The notes below the pieces were generated by a model that did no database searches, was not told the origin of the DNA, and saw only the letters and a list, made by a program, of their open reading frames with translations. The position numbers and the translations under genes were made by a program. A stretch of 64,000 nt of DNA, taken from positions 28,713-92,712 of the forward strand of contig JAMCRR010000052.1 in the NCBI GenBank assembly GCA_023381565.1. Direction: 5' to 3'. Positions 1-10,469 of the stretch are shown in pieces (positions within the stretch are counted from its first letter, which is position 1; every line of letters starts with the position of its first letter). This DNA is from Chloroflexota bacterium. GTDB lineage: Bacteria; Chloroflexota; Anaerolineae; Anaerolineales; Anaerolineaceae.

Positions 1-169
1 CACCCCAAATGGGAAGATGAGATGGCCATTAATTCCAGCAGGAATCCTGTTGGCGATAGGATTATTAATCTCCCTGGCGGCATCCTCGATTTTGAATTAT
101 ATCTGGCCAATCGTATTGATCCTGATCGGGTTATATCTTCTGTTCTTTAGAAAATCCCCCAAGCGTTAG
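1..169 (+). CDS. C-terminal end of a small membrane protein, LiaI/LiaF-like (partial)
   Basis: The reading frame is open from the window edge (first full codon at base 2) to a TAG at 167-169. The 55 visible residues contain two hydrophobic helices and end in a short basic tail (RKSPKR). The second helix carries the WPIVLILIGLYLL pattern typical of LiaI/LiaF-like transmembrane segments. The next gene carries the same WP-x-L-I repeat, so the two are likely related and co-transcribed. The start lies outside the window. Function is unknown beyond a probable envelope-stress type membrane role, which is inferred from family resemblance only. Confidence 0.6.
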   Translation, partial: TPNGKMRWPLIPAGILLAIGLLISLAASSILNYIWPIVLILIGLYLLFFRKSPKR

Positions 170-213
170 GTATATTTATGTATCTAATGGCTATGCGAAA
201 ATAGGAGCTAGAA

Positions 214-1281
214 ATGAACACTTACCCTCGCCGTTCCCTTTTTTGGCCTCTTTTTTTGGTCGCTATCGGTGTTGTTTTTTTACTCAATAACATCAGCATG
301 CTCCCAGGGAATTTCTGGGACATGGTTATCCGCTACTGGCCTATCCTGCTGATTGTTGCCGGGTTAGATTCAATCTATCGCGGAGAAGGCTTATTCGGTT
401 CCATTTTTATCATCGCCGTGGGCACCTTCATCCTCATAGCAAACCTCGGATATGTTACCGGCGATATTTGGGGATTGCTGCTCCGCTATTGGCCGTTGTT
501 GATCATCACCATCGGTCTGGACGTCATCTTATCCCGCGTCCGGCGTTCAACCTGGGTGTCGATCGCAGGATTGGTTTTAGCCGTTGTTGTCATCGGTGTC
601 ATTGTTTGGTTCGCCGGTTTGCGCACCACGAGCTACCAGAAACTGGCTTCAACCAATGTGAGCCAGGCGCTCTCCGGTGAAGTCAAGCAAGCTGATTTGA
701 ATTTCATTGCCGGGATCGGTAAACTTACCATCAGCCCTCAGCCCGATGCATCAAAGTTGGTCAGCGGTACAGTGCACACCCAAACCGGGACGGCACCCTT
801 GGAGAGTTACAGCCAGGATGGAATGGTTGGGAATTATTCCCTGACCAGCCAGGGAGCAACCTTCGCAGCAAATTATACGAGTTCAACCCAGGATGAATGG
901 AACCTGGGGATAACCACCGCCATTCCGGTGCAGATGGAAATCAAACTTGGCGCTGGCGAATGCAACATATCTTTGAATGGCATTCAAATCACCAGCCTGG
1001 CAGTGACTAACGCGGTCGGCAAATGCACCGTGGCTCTTCCCCAGAAAGGTAATTTTTCAGCCCAGGTCACCGGGGTTATCGGCGAGACGCTCATCATCGT
1101 GCCCAACAGCCTTCCTGTAAGCATTCACGTGAATCCCGGCCTTTCCAGCCTGCAAATTCCGGCAGGTTTTACCCGCAGCGGAGAGACGATCACTTCTCCC
1201 AATTACAACCCACAAACGAACCATATCGACCTGGAGGCTCAGCAGGTAATCGGGGAATTGGTTATCCAATCAGGGTCTTGA
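214..1281 (+). CDS. LiaF-like membrane protein with C-terminal beta domain (toast_rack/DUF2154-like)
   Basis: This 355-residue protein has about five N-terminal hydrophobic segments (residues ~9-133). They contain two copies of the WPLFLVAIGVVFLL / WPILLIVAGL pattern, and a Ser/Thr-rich beta-type domain follows (~160-350). This is the architecture of LiaF-like proteins: transmembrane bundle plus a 'toast-rack' beta domain, linked in Firmicutes to cell-envelope stress sensing. A good ribosome site (AGGAG) sits just before the ATG. The preceding partial gene encodes a similar membrane segment, so an envelope-stress pair is plausible. No LiaS/LiaR kinase or regulator is visible here. The family call is fairly secure; the role is inferred. 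Confidence 0.7.
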   Translation: MNTYPRRSLFWPLFLVAIGVVFLLNNISMLPGNFWDMVIRYWPILLIVAGLDSIYRGEGLFGSIFIIAVGTFILIANLGYVTGDIWGLLLRYWPLLIITIGLDVILSRVRRSTWVSIAGLVLAVVVIGVIVWFAGLRTTSYQKLASTNVSQALSGEVKQADLNFIAGIGKLTISPQPDASKLVSGTVHTQTGTAPLESYSQDGMVGNYSLTSQGATFAANYTSSTQDEWNLGITTAIPVQMEIKLGAGECNISLNGIQITSLAVTNAVGKCTVALPQKGNFSAQVTGVIGETLIIVPNSLPVSIHVNPGLSSLQIPAGFTRSGETITSPNYNPQTNHIDLEAQQVIGELVIQSGS

Positions 1282-1290
1282 AAAGAATAC

Positions 1291-1319
1291 TTGACGGGTC
1301 CTTCGATTACCGGTATAAT
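1291..1319 (+). promoter_or_regulatory. Sigma-70 type promoter of rpmF
   Basis: TTGACG at 1291-1296, a 17-base spacer, and TATAAT at 1314-1319. This near-consensus housekeeping promoter lies just after the LiaF-like gene and about 75 bases before the rpmF start, so rpmF is probably transcribed on its own. Confidence 0.75.
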
Positions 1320-1393
1320 CTGCCAGCTTTGCTAAAATCGACGAATGTGGTAACCGGATTTTGGGATCCGGAAGCTAAGACAGGAGTGCAGGG

Positions 1394-1591
1394 ATGGTTC
1401 CACAACCCAAACGAAAACTTTCTAAAGGACGGCGAGATCGCCGCCGGGCGCACGACGCTTTACAGGCAATCAACCTGGTGCAGTGCAGCAACTGCGGGGA
1501 AATGCGCCTCGCCCATACTGTTTGCCCCAGTTGCGGATATTATGAGGGCCGCGAAGTAATCGCCATCGCCAAGGAAGAAAAGAAGAAATAA
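1394..1591 (+). CDS. rpmF: 50S ribosomal protein bL32
   Basis: 65 residues. The basic N-terminus [20 protein letters not shown] is the bL32 signature, normally MAVPKRKxSK. It is followed by the zinc-ribbon pair CSNCG ... CPSCGYY, so this is the four-cysteine (C+) form. The AGGAG at about 1382 supports this start. An alternative in-frame upstream start is not supported. The gene has its own promoter and terminator. It is a structural protein of the large ribosomal subunit. Confidence 0.93.
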   Translation: MVPQPKRKLSKGRRDRRRAHDALQAINLVQCSNCGEMRLAHTVCPSCGYYEGREVIAIAKEEKKK

Positions 1592-1647
1592 GCTTCCGGA
1601 AGAAAATATCCACCGGCTTGGTCTAGAGATAATCGGCAATCAACCCA

Positions 1648-1672
1648 CCCCTCCTTCGGGAGGGGTTTTATT
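1648..1672 (+). terminator. Rho-independent terminator after rpmF
   Basis: CCCCTCC (1648-1654), loop TTCG, GGAGGGG (1659-1665), then a T-rich tract up to about 1676. It ends rpmF transcription and sits at the tail of the convergent hflX gene. Confidence 0.85.
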
Positions 1673-3002
1673 TTTTATCATTCTCTCCACGGACAAAGGG
1701 CTGGAATCGCGACATCAACCGTCCTGGGATCATGCCCTCCATCAGAACCCCACCCCGACCGTGTTCGACCCGCTCGACCTGCCCTTGCTCGTGGAATAGA
1801 GAGATCAGTTGCCCCTCCTGATACGGTAAGCGCACTCGCACCGGCAGGTAAGATTCAAACAGCTCTACCTCAATCTTGTTTAACAGATCGGTGATCCCCA
1901 CCGATTTCAAGGCAGATATCGCCACCGCCTTAGGGAAGTTGTCTAAAGTTTGGCGTGCTAACTCGGGATCTTCAAAACGGTCGATTTTATTCAATACCGT
2001 CACCACAGGAATGTGACCGGCGCCGATCTCATTCAGGGTGTCGTGCACCGCTTTAGCTTGCGCATCCGCATTCGGGTGGGTAATATCGACGATATGGATA
2101 AGCAGGTCGGCTTCTGCAATCTCTTCCAAGGTTGCCCTGAACGCCGCCACCAACTGCGTGGGCAGCTTCTGGATAAAACCCACGGTGTCGGTTAATAAAA
2201 CCAGGTGACCACCCGGAAGTTCCACCCGCCTTGTGGTCGGGTCCAGGGTGGCGAAAAGCTGGTTAGCCACCAATACATTCGTTTTCGCCAGCACGTTGAG
2301 CAGAGTGGATTTCCCTGCATTGGTATATCCAACCAGGGCAATTGTCGGGATGTGAGATCGTCTCCGCTGGGCGCGGTAGTGCATGCGGTGAGTGCGAACC
2401 TTCTCCAGCTCCTGTTTCAGGTGAGAGATCCGCCGCCGGATCTCCCGGCGGTCCACCTCTAGCTGCGTCTCGCCCGGACCGCGCAGACCTACACCGCCTG
2501 CTGTCCCCGTTCGCCCACCGCCGCCACCTGTCTGTCTTGCCAGGTGTGTCCACGCTCGGGTTAATCGGGGCAGCCGGTATTCGTATTGCGCCAACTCCAC
2601 TTGCAGGTAACCTTCTCGCGTGCTGGCGTGTTGAGCGAAAATATCCAGGATGAGCGCTGTCCGGTCGATAATCCGAATAGAATCATGGAATTTTTCTTCC
2701 AGCTCGCGCTGGTGCCGTGGGGATAACTCATTATCGAAGATAATGATCTCGGCTAAATTCTCTTCCACTAATGCTTTTACTTCTTCGATTTTTCCAGATC
2801 CGATAAACGTTTCAGGCGAAGGCGCATCTAATCGTTGAGTTACCTGCCCGACCACCTGCAAGCCGTCTGTATCGGCGAGCAGAGCCAGTTCGTTCAGGGA
2901 ATCATCTAACGACAGCAGGTGTTCCGCGCTACGGAGTTCAACCCCTACCAGGAAAGCTCGTTCTTTAGGACCCCTTGTCGGCTCAGGTATTTTTTTTGAC
3001 AT
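1668..3002 (-). CDS. hflX: GTPase HflX
   Basis: 444 residues, the normal family length. The HflX N-terminal domain (~15-170) leads into the glycine-rich GGGGGRTG segment and the hallmark GLRGPGETQLEVDRR (~172-186). The G domain follows: P-loop GYTNAGKST (225-233), switch/G3 TDTVGFI (271-277) and a later NKID (G4). HflX binds the large ribosomal subunit and splits or rescues stalled 70S ribosomes, especially after heat stress. It is the last gene of the minus-strand trmFO - M28 peptidase - hflX run, 21 bases after the peptidase gene, so co-transcription is likely. Confidence 0.95.
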   Translation of the reverse strand: MSKKIPEPTRGPKERAFLVGVELRSAEHLLSLDDSLNELALLADTDGLQVVGQVTQRLDAPSPETFIGSGKIEEVKALVEENLAEIIIFDNELSPRHQRELEEKFHDSIRIIDRTALILDIFAQHASTREGYLQVELAQYEYRLPRLTRAWTHLARQTGGGGGRTGTAGGVGLRGPGETQLEVDRREIRRRISHLKQELEKVRTHRMHYRAQRRRSHIPTIALVGYTNAGKSTLLNVLAKTNVLVANQLFATLDPTTRRVELPGGHLVLLTDTVGFIQKLPTQLVAAFRATLEEIAEADLLIHIVDITHPNADAQAKAVHDTLNEIGAGHIPVVTVLNKIDRFEDPELARQTLDNFPKAVAISALKSVGITDLLNKIEVELFESYLPVRVRLPYQEGQLISLFHEQGQVERVEHGRGGVLMEGMIPGRLMSRFQPFVRGENDKK

Positions 3003-3023
3003 CGATTGTTAAATTGTACTCGT

Positions 3024-3923
3024 TTATTCGGGTTGCTGCAGCCAGGATTGGAGGGTATCGCCAACAATTTTCAAGCTTTTCGCCGATACCTTATCTGCGG
3101 TGTCCATCGTCGTATGCCAGTAGGGATAATCGAAATCTATGATATCTACTGCGGGGATTCCAGCTTTCAGGAAAGGGGTATGGTCGTCGAGCATGCTGTA
3201 CTTGAATTTTGGAATAAATTGTTGTTGATAACCTAAGTCTGCCGCTTGTGCCCAGATTTGCTGGGTAATGGTCAGGTTCGAGTTGCGTTCCATGTAAATA
3301 TCCAGGTTAGCGTCACCAATCATATCGATGATCACTGCTTCATCGGGTTTTACATCCAATTGGCTGACAAAAAAGCGCGATCCCAGCAGCCAATCCCAAC
3401 CAGGAATATCCCCATTATCCTCCGCATCGAAAAAGACCAGCCACACTTGCTTATTCAGATTGGCCGGTAAGACGCGGGCGAGCTCTAATAAGACTGCCAC
3501 ACCAGAAGCGCCATCGTTCGCGCCCGGAACAGGCAGGATACGATTTGCCGGGTTAGGATCTTGATCGGCTGCCAGCCGGGAATCATAGTGCGCTCCTAAG
3601 ATGATCCAGGGATGCCCACTGCCTCGCCTGGCAATCACATTTTGGATCGGGTGTCCCATGGATATGCCATCTTGCACATCCACCTCCCAGCCTGCTTTCT
3701 CGAGTTCAGCAACCATCCACTTTACAACATTGGCGTGCGCCTGGGTACCCACCACTCGCGGTCCTAAGGACATTTGATAAAGAACGTCCTGACTTGCCTT
3801 GCTCCCATCAAACGGGTTCATCGCTCCAGGCATCAATCCTCGTCCGGCGATCCAGCCTCCAGACGCAATTAAAACCATGCAGGCGATAATGATCAATTTA
3901 GAGAACAGGTTTTTCAATTTCAA
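3024..3923 (-). CDS. M28-family metallopeptidase / glutaminyl-peptide cyclotransferase-like protein
   Basis: 299 residues with an N-terminal hydrophobic helix (~8-26) serving as signal peptide or anchor, so the catalytic domain is outside the membrane. Zinc-site motifs are visible: AHYDSR (111-116), GANDGASG (134-141, Asp137), FFDAED (Glu168) and [11 protein letters not shown] (His270). The Asp/Glu/His set and the 'WHTxxD' ending resemble glutaminyl cyclase more than classical two-zinc M28 aminopeptidases. Its start overlaps the trmFO stop by four bases (ATGA), so the two are translationally coupled. Either cyclisation of N-terminal Gln or aminopeptidase activity is possible; sequence alone does not decide. 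Confidence 0.8.
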   Translation of the reverse strand: MKLKNLFSKLIIIACMVLIASGGWIAGRGLMPGAMNPFDGSKASQDVLYQMSLGPRVVGTQAHANVVKWMVAELEKAGWEVDVQDGISMGHPIQNVIARRGSGHPWIILGAHYDSRLAADQDPNPANRILPVPGANDGASGVAVLLELARVLPANLNKQVWLVFFDAEDNGDIPGWDWLLGSRFFVSQLDVKPDEAVIIDMIGDANLDIYMERNSNLTITQQIWAQAADLGYQQQFIPKFKYSMLDDHTPFLKAGIPAVDIIDFDYPYWHTTMDTADKVSAKSLKIVGDTLQSWLQQPE

Positions 3924-5302
3924 TCCTCTCTAGAAAGGCTGGGCGAATGTGTCCCTTGACCGAGTTGATCGATGTAGGGCACTAACCTCTCCAGGGATCT
4001 TTGGCTGTACGCCGCCGCTCGCTGTCGTTTGTTCAACCTTGTCGTGCCGTCCAGGGGTGGCAGGATGCCAAAGTTCGCCTTCATGGGTTGGAATTCCTCC
4101 AAAGGTACTCGCGTGATGTACCGGCACAACGCGCCGAGCATCGTGGTTTCTGGAAGCTCCACCGCATGCTTTCCCTGCAGGACGCGGGCAGCATTCAAGC
4201 CTGCCAGCAGTCCGGTAGCAATATTCCCCATGTAACCTTCTACTCCGGTTATCTGCCCGGCAAAGAACAGATCTTCCCTGCGGGTAAACTGCAGAGTCGG
4301 AAGGAGCAGTTTTGGCGATGCGATAAACGTGTTGCGATGCATTTGTCCGTAACGCACAAACTCCGCCTTCTCGAGCCCGGGGATCATGCGTAGGATCCTC
4401 TTTTGCTCAGGGTAGGTGAGATTTGTTTGGAATCCAACCATATTATAGAGGGATCCGGCCAGATTATCCTGGCGAAGCTGCACCGCCGCATGAGGTCGCC
4501 TACCCGTGCGCGGATCCTTCAATCCTACCGGTCGCATCGGACCGAAAGCTAAAGCTTGCCGGTCGCGTAGGGCCAGAATTTCGATCGGCAGGCAGCCCTC
4601 AAAGAATTGGCCTGCGCCTGCTTTTACTCCTGTAAATATCTCGTTTTCGAAAGGTTTGATCTGGATTCTCTCTGCGTTGGTCAGAGCCTCAACAAAACGG
4701 TCGTACTCTTCTCGATCCAGCGGGCAATTAATGTAATCCCCTTCCCCATCCTCCTGGAAGCGGTATCGAGACGCACGAAATGCGATTTGCAGATCGATCG
4801 ACTCCAGGCTCACAATTGGCGCAATGGCGTCGTAGAAATATAGCCGGTTTTCTCCGGTGAGCCTGCCAATAGCCTGCGCCAGAAGATCCGAGGTCAGCGG
4901 TCCCGAGGCAATAATAGTGGGCGTCTCGGGAATAGTAGTTATCTCCCGGCGGATCATTTTGATCATCGGGTGGGTAGAGATACGTTGGGTTACCATCTGC
5001 GAGAACGCCTTCCGGTCAACTGCCAGCGCGCTGCCGGCAGGAAGCGAAGTCGCTTCGGCGCAGGTCAGCAGCATCGATCCCAATCGCCGCGCTTCTTCTT
5101 TCAATAGTCCCGAAGAGCGGTCAATCAGGTTGGAGCCCAGTGAATTCGAGCACACCAGTTCGGCAAGATCAGAGGTGACATGGGCGCCGGTCGACATTTC
5201 AGGTCGCATTTCATACAACTGAACCGAGATGCCCCTCTCCGCTGCCTGCCAGGCGGCTTCGCTTCCTGCTAGACCTCCGCCGATCACCGTCAAACTATCC
5301 AT
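3920..5302 (-). CDS. trmFO: Folate-dependent tRNA uridine-54 methyltransferase TrmFO
   Basis: 460 residues. The N-terminus holds the FAD-binding [12 protein letters not shown] (6-17) and the family signature [29 protein letters not shown] directly after it. The conserved block [24 protein letters not shown] and [11 protein letters not shown] near the C-terminus also fit TrmFO. The enzyme makes 5-methyluridine at tRNA position 54 using methylene-tetrahydrofolate and FAD. It is the first gene of the minus-strand operon and is divergent from rpoN. The 121-base spacer between them also carries the rpoN promoter. Confidence 0.95.
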   Translation of the reverse strand: MDSLTVIGGGLAGSEAAWQAAERGISVQLYEMRPEMSTGAHVTSDLAELVCSNSLGSNLIDRSSGLLKEEARRLGSMLLTCAEATSLPAGSALAVDRKAFSQMVTQRISTHPMIKMIRREITTIPETPTIIASGPLTSDLLAQAIGRLTGENRLYFYDAIAPIVSLESIDLQIAFRASRYRFQEDGEGDYINCPLDREEYDRFVEALTNAERIQIKPFENEIFTGVKAGAGQFFEGCLPIEILALRDRQALAFGPMRPVGLKDPRTGRRPHAAVQLRQDNLAGSLYNMVGFQTNLTYPEQKRILRMIPGLEKAEFVRYGQMHRNTFIASPKLLLPTLQFTRREDLFFAGQITGVEGYMGNIATGLLAGLNAARVLQGKHAVELPETTMLGALCRYITRVPLEEFQPMKANFGILPPLDGTTRLNKRQRAAAYSQRSLERLVPYIDQLGQGTHSPSLSRED

Positions 5303-5360
5303 CGATACTCCATTTTATCTAACTATGCGTAAATTTTACCACTTGGCAAGCTGCGTAAAT

Positions 5361-5378
5361 TTGGCACAATACTTGCAA
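5361..5378 (+). promoter_or_regulatory. Sigma-54 (-24/-12) promoter upstream of rpoN
   Basis: TGGCAC at 5362-5367 and TTGCA at 5373-5377, with GG and GC exactly 12 bases apart as sigma-54 requires (consensus TGGCACG-N4-TTGCW; one consensus mismatch). The predicted start of transcription is near 5388, giving a leader of about 36 bases. Two copies of TGCGTAAATTT (5326-5336 and 5352-5362) lie just upstream, the second overlapping the -24 element. The location implies that RpoN drives its own operon. Confidence 0.78.
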
Positions 5379-5423
5379 CATTCTCCATATCCGACTATAC
5401 TTCGTTCATCTCCAGGGTGACCT

Positions 5424-6836
5424 ATGCTGCAGACACATTATCAAGTCCTCCGCCCCCTCACCACCGCTCATCTGGCTCAGACGATGACCCTGTTGAGCCT
5501 GACTGCAGAAGAACTTCGCCAGCAGATCGATTCGGAGCTCGCGGCGAACCCCGCTTTAGAGCTAATTGAAGAACGCCGCTGCCCTAACTGCGGGCGACCT
5601 CTGCCACCGCGCGGTCCCTGTCCGATCTGCAGCCGTCCGGTCAGTCTGGACCCCGACGAACCCATCGTCTTCATTTCTCCTCGTGAAGATTTCTACACCG
5701 GCAGCGGGATGTCCCAAGAAGATTATCCCGAAGATAATACCTCTCCTGCTACGGAAGATCTGCCGGCTTTCGTCCTGCGCCAGATTGCTCCCGAGCTGGA
5801 AAAACCGGATCGCCTTCTCGCCGCTTACATCTTGACCCATCTGGACGAAGACGGCTTCCTGACCACCACGCTTGCCGAAGTGGCTCGTTACCATCACGTG
5901 CCGCTTTCTCAGGTTGAGGCGATCTTGCACCTCATTCAGCGCGCTGAACCGGTGGGTGTCGGTTCCGCGAACCCCCAGGAAGCTCTTCTCGTCCAGCTGG
6001 AAGTCCTATCAGAAACCGTAACGGTGCCTGCTCTGGCCGAACAAGCGATCCGTGAAGGCATGGATCTTCTCAGCCGGCACCAATACTCAGACCTGGCTCA
6101 TCTCCTTAAGATTAATCTGCGCCAGGCTCAAGAAATCGCCCGTTTCATCGGGGACAATCTGAACCCATTCCCCGCCCGTTCTCATTGGGGCGACGCTCGC
6201 GCCCACAGCTCCCCCGCCTTCCAGGTTTATAATCACCCTGATATCCTGATCAGCCGTCTCAATGACCGCCCCGAGAATCCCCTGGTCGTCGAGATTATCA
6301 TGCCATTGGCGGGCACCCTGCGTGTAAATCCATTATTCCGGCAGGCAATCCACCAGGCTTCGAATGAAAAAGTCGACGATTGGAAATCGGATCTCGATCG
6401 CGCCTCCCTTTTCGTCAAGTGCTTGCAGCAGCGCAACCATACCATGCAGAGGCTCATGCAGCGGATTGCTTCACTCCAGGCTCAATTTATCCTCTACGGT
6501 GAGAAGCAGCTCATCCCACTCACCCGCGCTCAGCTTGCCGAAGAATTAGAAGTGCACGAATCGACCATCTCTCGTGCAGTATCGAATAAAGCCGTCCAGC
6601 TTCCCAACGGGCGCATCGTCCCGCTCTCCATGTTCTTTGATCGCAGCCTGAACGTCAGGACGTTCTTGCGGAATATTATCGATATGGAAACCCGGCCGCT
6701 CAGCGACATGGAATTGGTCTCGATGCTGGCCGAGAAGGGCTTCAGTGTAGCTCGCCGCACTGTGGCCAAATATCGTGCCATGGAAGGAATCTTACCAGCT
6801 CACCTGCGACACCATCATGCTATGGCCCATGCATGA
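5424..6836 (+). CDS. rpoN: RNA polymerase sigma-54 factor with zinc-ribbon insert
   Basis: 470 residues. Region I (residues ~7-50, hydrophobic Leu/Gln-type helix ending in ELAANPALELIEE) is the activator-responsive segment. It is followed by a four-cysteine insert CPNC...CPIC (Cys 53, 56, 66, 69) that resembles a zinc ribbon and is not part of classical RpoN. The core-binding domain comes next (~110-330). A helix-turn-helix follows (RAQLAEELEVHESTISRAVS), and the RpoN box reads ARRTVAKYRA (~443-452; classical last residue E). RpoN directs polymerase to -24/-12 promoters and needs an AAA+ activator. It overlaps the kinase gene by four bases (ATGA). A -24/-12 promoter precedes it. Confidence 0.93.
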   Translation: MLQTHYQVLRPLTTAHLAQTMTLLSLTAEELRQQIDSELAANPALELIEERRCPNCGRPLPPRGPCPICSRPVSLDPDEPIVFISPREDFYTGSGMSQEDYPEDNTSPATEDLPAFVLRQIAPELEKPDRLLAAYILTHLDEDGFLTTTLAEVARYHHVPLSQVEAILHLIQRAEPVGVGSANPQEALLVQLEVLSETVTVPALAEQAIREGMDLLSRHQYSDLAHLLKINLRQAQEIARFIGDNLNPFPARSHWGDARAHSSPAFQVYNHPDILISRLNDRPENPLVVEIIMPLAGTLRVNPLFRQAIHQASNEKVDDWKSDLDRASLFVKCLQQRNHTMQRLMQRIASLQAQFILYGEKQLIPLTRAQLAEELEVHESTISRAVSNKAVQLPNGRIVPLSMFFDRSLNVRTFLRNIIDMETRPLSDMELVSMLAEKGFSVARRTVAKYRAMEGILPAHLRHHHAMAHA

Positions 6837-8793
6837 GTAATGTAGTACCTCCACGTTCCACATTTGGATCCGCCTGGCGCGGAAAAGCGCCAGGTCTTGT
6901 TGAGTTTAACGTGCTGTTGAACTTGTTCGACGATCCGGCTCTGATGGTTGACATGCATAAGGGTCAGATCGTGAGTGCCAACAGCCAACTGCTCAAATTA
7001 ACGGCTTTTACTCACGCTGAATTAGTCGGTGCCGACTACGGCGCCCTGGTCCCCGATCTCGCCAGCGCAAAACTGATTCCGGGTGAAGAAAAAGAAACCC
7101 TGCTAAAACGGCGCCAGCGCGAGCCTTTATCGGTAATCTCTCACATTTTTGCGCTAGACAGCAATAATATCTGGATGCTTATTGTCCTTACCCCCCTGGT
7201 CGTTATCCAGCAGACACAAACCAATGAGAAGCGCCAGGATCAGCTGCTCCAGGCTTTGATCGACCTCTCAAAGTTGGCCGATCAGCCCGATCTCGCTTCG
7301 ACCAACACGATGGCTATGCGCATCGGGAGAGGCTTGTTCGACGCCAACCTCTTGTGCATCTACCAGGCAGATCCCCTCTCCTCTCGCCTCCAAAAAATCG
7401 CCTCCTGGGAACCCGGACCGACACCATTTTTCCCCGACTTCCTACCTTCTCTCAGCATCATCCGCCTCGATGCGCCTTACATCTGGCTCCCCGGGAAAAA
7501 AGCTAACGCCGATATTCACCGTGCTGCCCGGATCGCAAACATGTATTATCTTGCCTCATTCCCGTTAGGCCAAGAGAACGGTTGGCAAGGCTTGCTTCTG
7601 GTCGGTGATGACCACAGCGCGCCTGTAGATAATCTAATCCCCCTGATGGAAATCTTGGGCGATAACCTGGTTTCAGCCTACCATCATCACGACCTGTTAG
7701 AAAATCTGAACCGGACCGTTCAAAACGATCTTTATTCCCAGGCAATCCATAACACGGTATCGGAATACGCCCAAGAAGGCATCATCCTGCTCAAACCAGA
7801 TCTATCTATCAGCCAGATGAACCCGGCTGCCGAGCTGATCTTGGGCTATGCCAGCCAGGAAGTGATTGGAAAACCGGTGGACAATGTTTTAATCGGCGCA
7901 GAAACGATATCATCTGCTCTCAAATCGGCTTTGCAGGGCATCCCCACGCACAATCTGGGGAATATCACCCTTCACCGCCGCAGCGGCCAGTCTTTTCTCG
8001 CTCATATTCAGACGATCCCGGTGATCCCCGATAACACGCTCTTAAATATCGTCGTTTTCCTCTCCGATGTGAGTGAAAACGAGCAGATCCGCGTGCGAAC
8101 TCAACAGCTCGAGCAAAGGGCTGTTTTGGGCGAAGTGACTGCAATTTTCGCTCACGAGGTGCGCAACCCGATTAACAATCTCAGTACCGGGCTGCAACTA
8201 ATGAGCATGAATTTGACGCCTGAAGATCCCAACCAGGAGGTTATCGACCGGCTGCAGCACGATTGCTCCCGGCTAACCCATCTGATGGAATCGGTTCTCT
8301 CGTTCTCGCGCCCGATGGAATATAAACTTGAGCCGACCGATCTTTCCCTCTTGCTAAAACGGATCCTCGATCGCTGGCAGCCGCGCATGTCCAGGGTAAA
8401 CATCACGCCCTTCTTCCAGGCCGCTCCGGAATTGCCAATGGTGGATGGCGACCCGCGCGCTCTCGAGCAGGTCTTCACCAATTTGATCAGCAATGCGGTT
8501 CAGGCAATGACTTCATCAGGAGGAACTTTAGCGGTTAAAATAGCTTCAGTGAAACCACCCCAGGAACAGACGCAGGTTGAAGTGACCGTTTCGGACAGCG
8601 GGGCGGGGATTCCAGATGAAATTCGTGATCACATCTTCGAACCCTTCGTGACGACCAATCCGCAAGGAACCGGGCTGGGTCTGGCGATCACTCGCCGGAT
8701 CGTTACCGCCCATAAGGGCAGCATAAACGTCACAAGCTTTCCAGGAGGGACAATGTTTAGCGTTTGTTTCCCAGCCATTACAGGAGAGGACGT

Positions 8794-8812
<19 letters not shown>
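6833..8812 (+). CDS. Soluble PAS/GAF sensor histidine kinase (NtrB-like)
   Basis: 659 residues with no membrane segment, so probably cytosolic. Domains in order: PAS (~25-95), GAF-like (~135-285), second PAS (~305-425, LKPDLSISQMNPAAELILGYASQEVIG), HisKA with phospho-acceptor His441 (FAHEVRNPINNL), and HATPase_c with N box (NLISNAVQAM) and G boxes (DSGAGIP, GTGLGLAI). It should autophosphorylate and pass phosphate to the response regulator encoded next, whose start lies inside this gene's last 19 bases. The start overlaps the rpoN stop (ATGA). The PAS and GAF domains suggest an intracellular ligand or redox cue; the signal is unknown. Confidence 0.9.
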
Positions 8813-9987
<1,175 letters not shown>

Positions 9988-9995
9988 GAACTTCC

Positions 9996-10013
9996 CTGGC
10001 ATATTTATTGCAT
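9996..10013 (+). promoter_or_regulatory. Second sigma-54 (-24/-12) promoter, ahead of the membrane protein/TPR/protease genes
   Basis: TGGCAT at 9997-10002 and TTGCA at 10008-10012, with exact sigma-54 spacing of GG and GC. It starts 10 bases after the activator's stop codon. The predicted transcription start is near 10023, inside the left arm of the hairpin at 10018-10043. It is the most likely target of the RpoN/kinase/activator set encoded just upstream. Confidence 0.72.
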
Positions 10014-10017
10014 CTAA

Positions 10018-10047
10018 GCCTCCTGAAATCTAATTCAGGAGGCTTTT
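10018..10047 (+). promoter_or_regulatory. Hairpin that hides the Shine-Dalgarno site (or terminator of the rpoN operon)
   Basis: GCCTCCTGAA (10018-10027) and TTCAGGAGGC (10034-10043) form a perfect 10-base-pair inverted repeat with a 6-base loop, followed by TTTT and the ATG at 10048. The right arm contains the strong ribosome site AGGAGG. Read-through RNA from the rpoN operon would form the full stem and either stop or mask the site. RNA from the sigma-54 promoter, starting near 10023, would lack half of the left arm and leave the site more open. This switching model is inference. Confidence 0.7.
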
Positions 10048-10371
10048 ATGTTCCCCGTCACAATCCCCGATTTCATCTTCACCATGGCTGCTGGCCTGTT
10101 TCTGATGGCGTTGATCTGTCTCTCCACAGGCATTTACCTCCTGGTATCCAAAGCCGGGGGACGTGATGTCAAGGCGATTGCCGACCAGGCAACTAAGCTG
10201 GCTCAAAAAGGGTTAGCCGAGGAAGTTGCCGGACTGGTCGGAAATGCTTCTTCTCTGGTGGATGCGCTCAATCAGCTTGCCCGCACCGGCGCAGGAATTG
10301 GTGTGTTCCTGGTATTGGTCAGCTTCCTTCTCACCGGGGTGGCTTATTTTCTGGTCGTCAATATTCCCTGA
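10048..10371 (+). CDS. Small two-helix membrane protein
   Basis: 107 residues. The first hydrophobic helix is ~11-33 and the second ~82-105. Between them lies an Ala/Leu-rich, probably helical linker (VKAIADQATKLAQKG...), which may be amphipathic. AGGAGG lies in the hairpin just upstream. It is the first gene after the second sigma-54 promoter and precedes the giant TPR gene by about 100 bases. It could anchor the TPR/protease pair at the membrane, but this is a guess from position. No family was recognised. Confidence 0.75.
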   Translation: MFPVTIPDFIFTMAAGLFLMALICLSTGIYLLVSKAGGRDVKAIADQATKLAQKGLAEEVAGLVGNASSLVDALNQLARTGAGIGVFLVLVSFLLTGVAYFLVVNIP

Positions 10372-10469
10372 TCAGATTGGCTTCCCACTTGCTTCAACTG
10401 ACCCCGGTTAAGATCGCCTACCTCTGTAATGCCAGAGAGTCCCCATTCAATTCGGAAAAAGGAGCGCAA

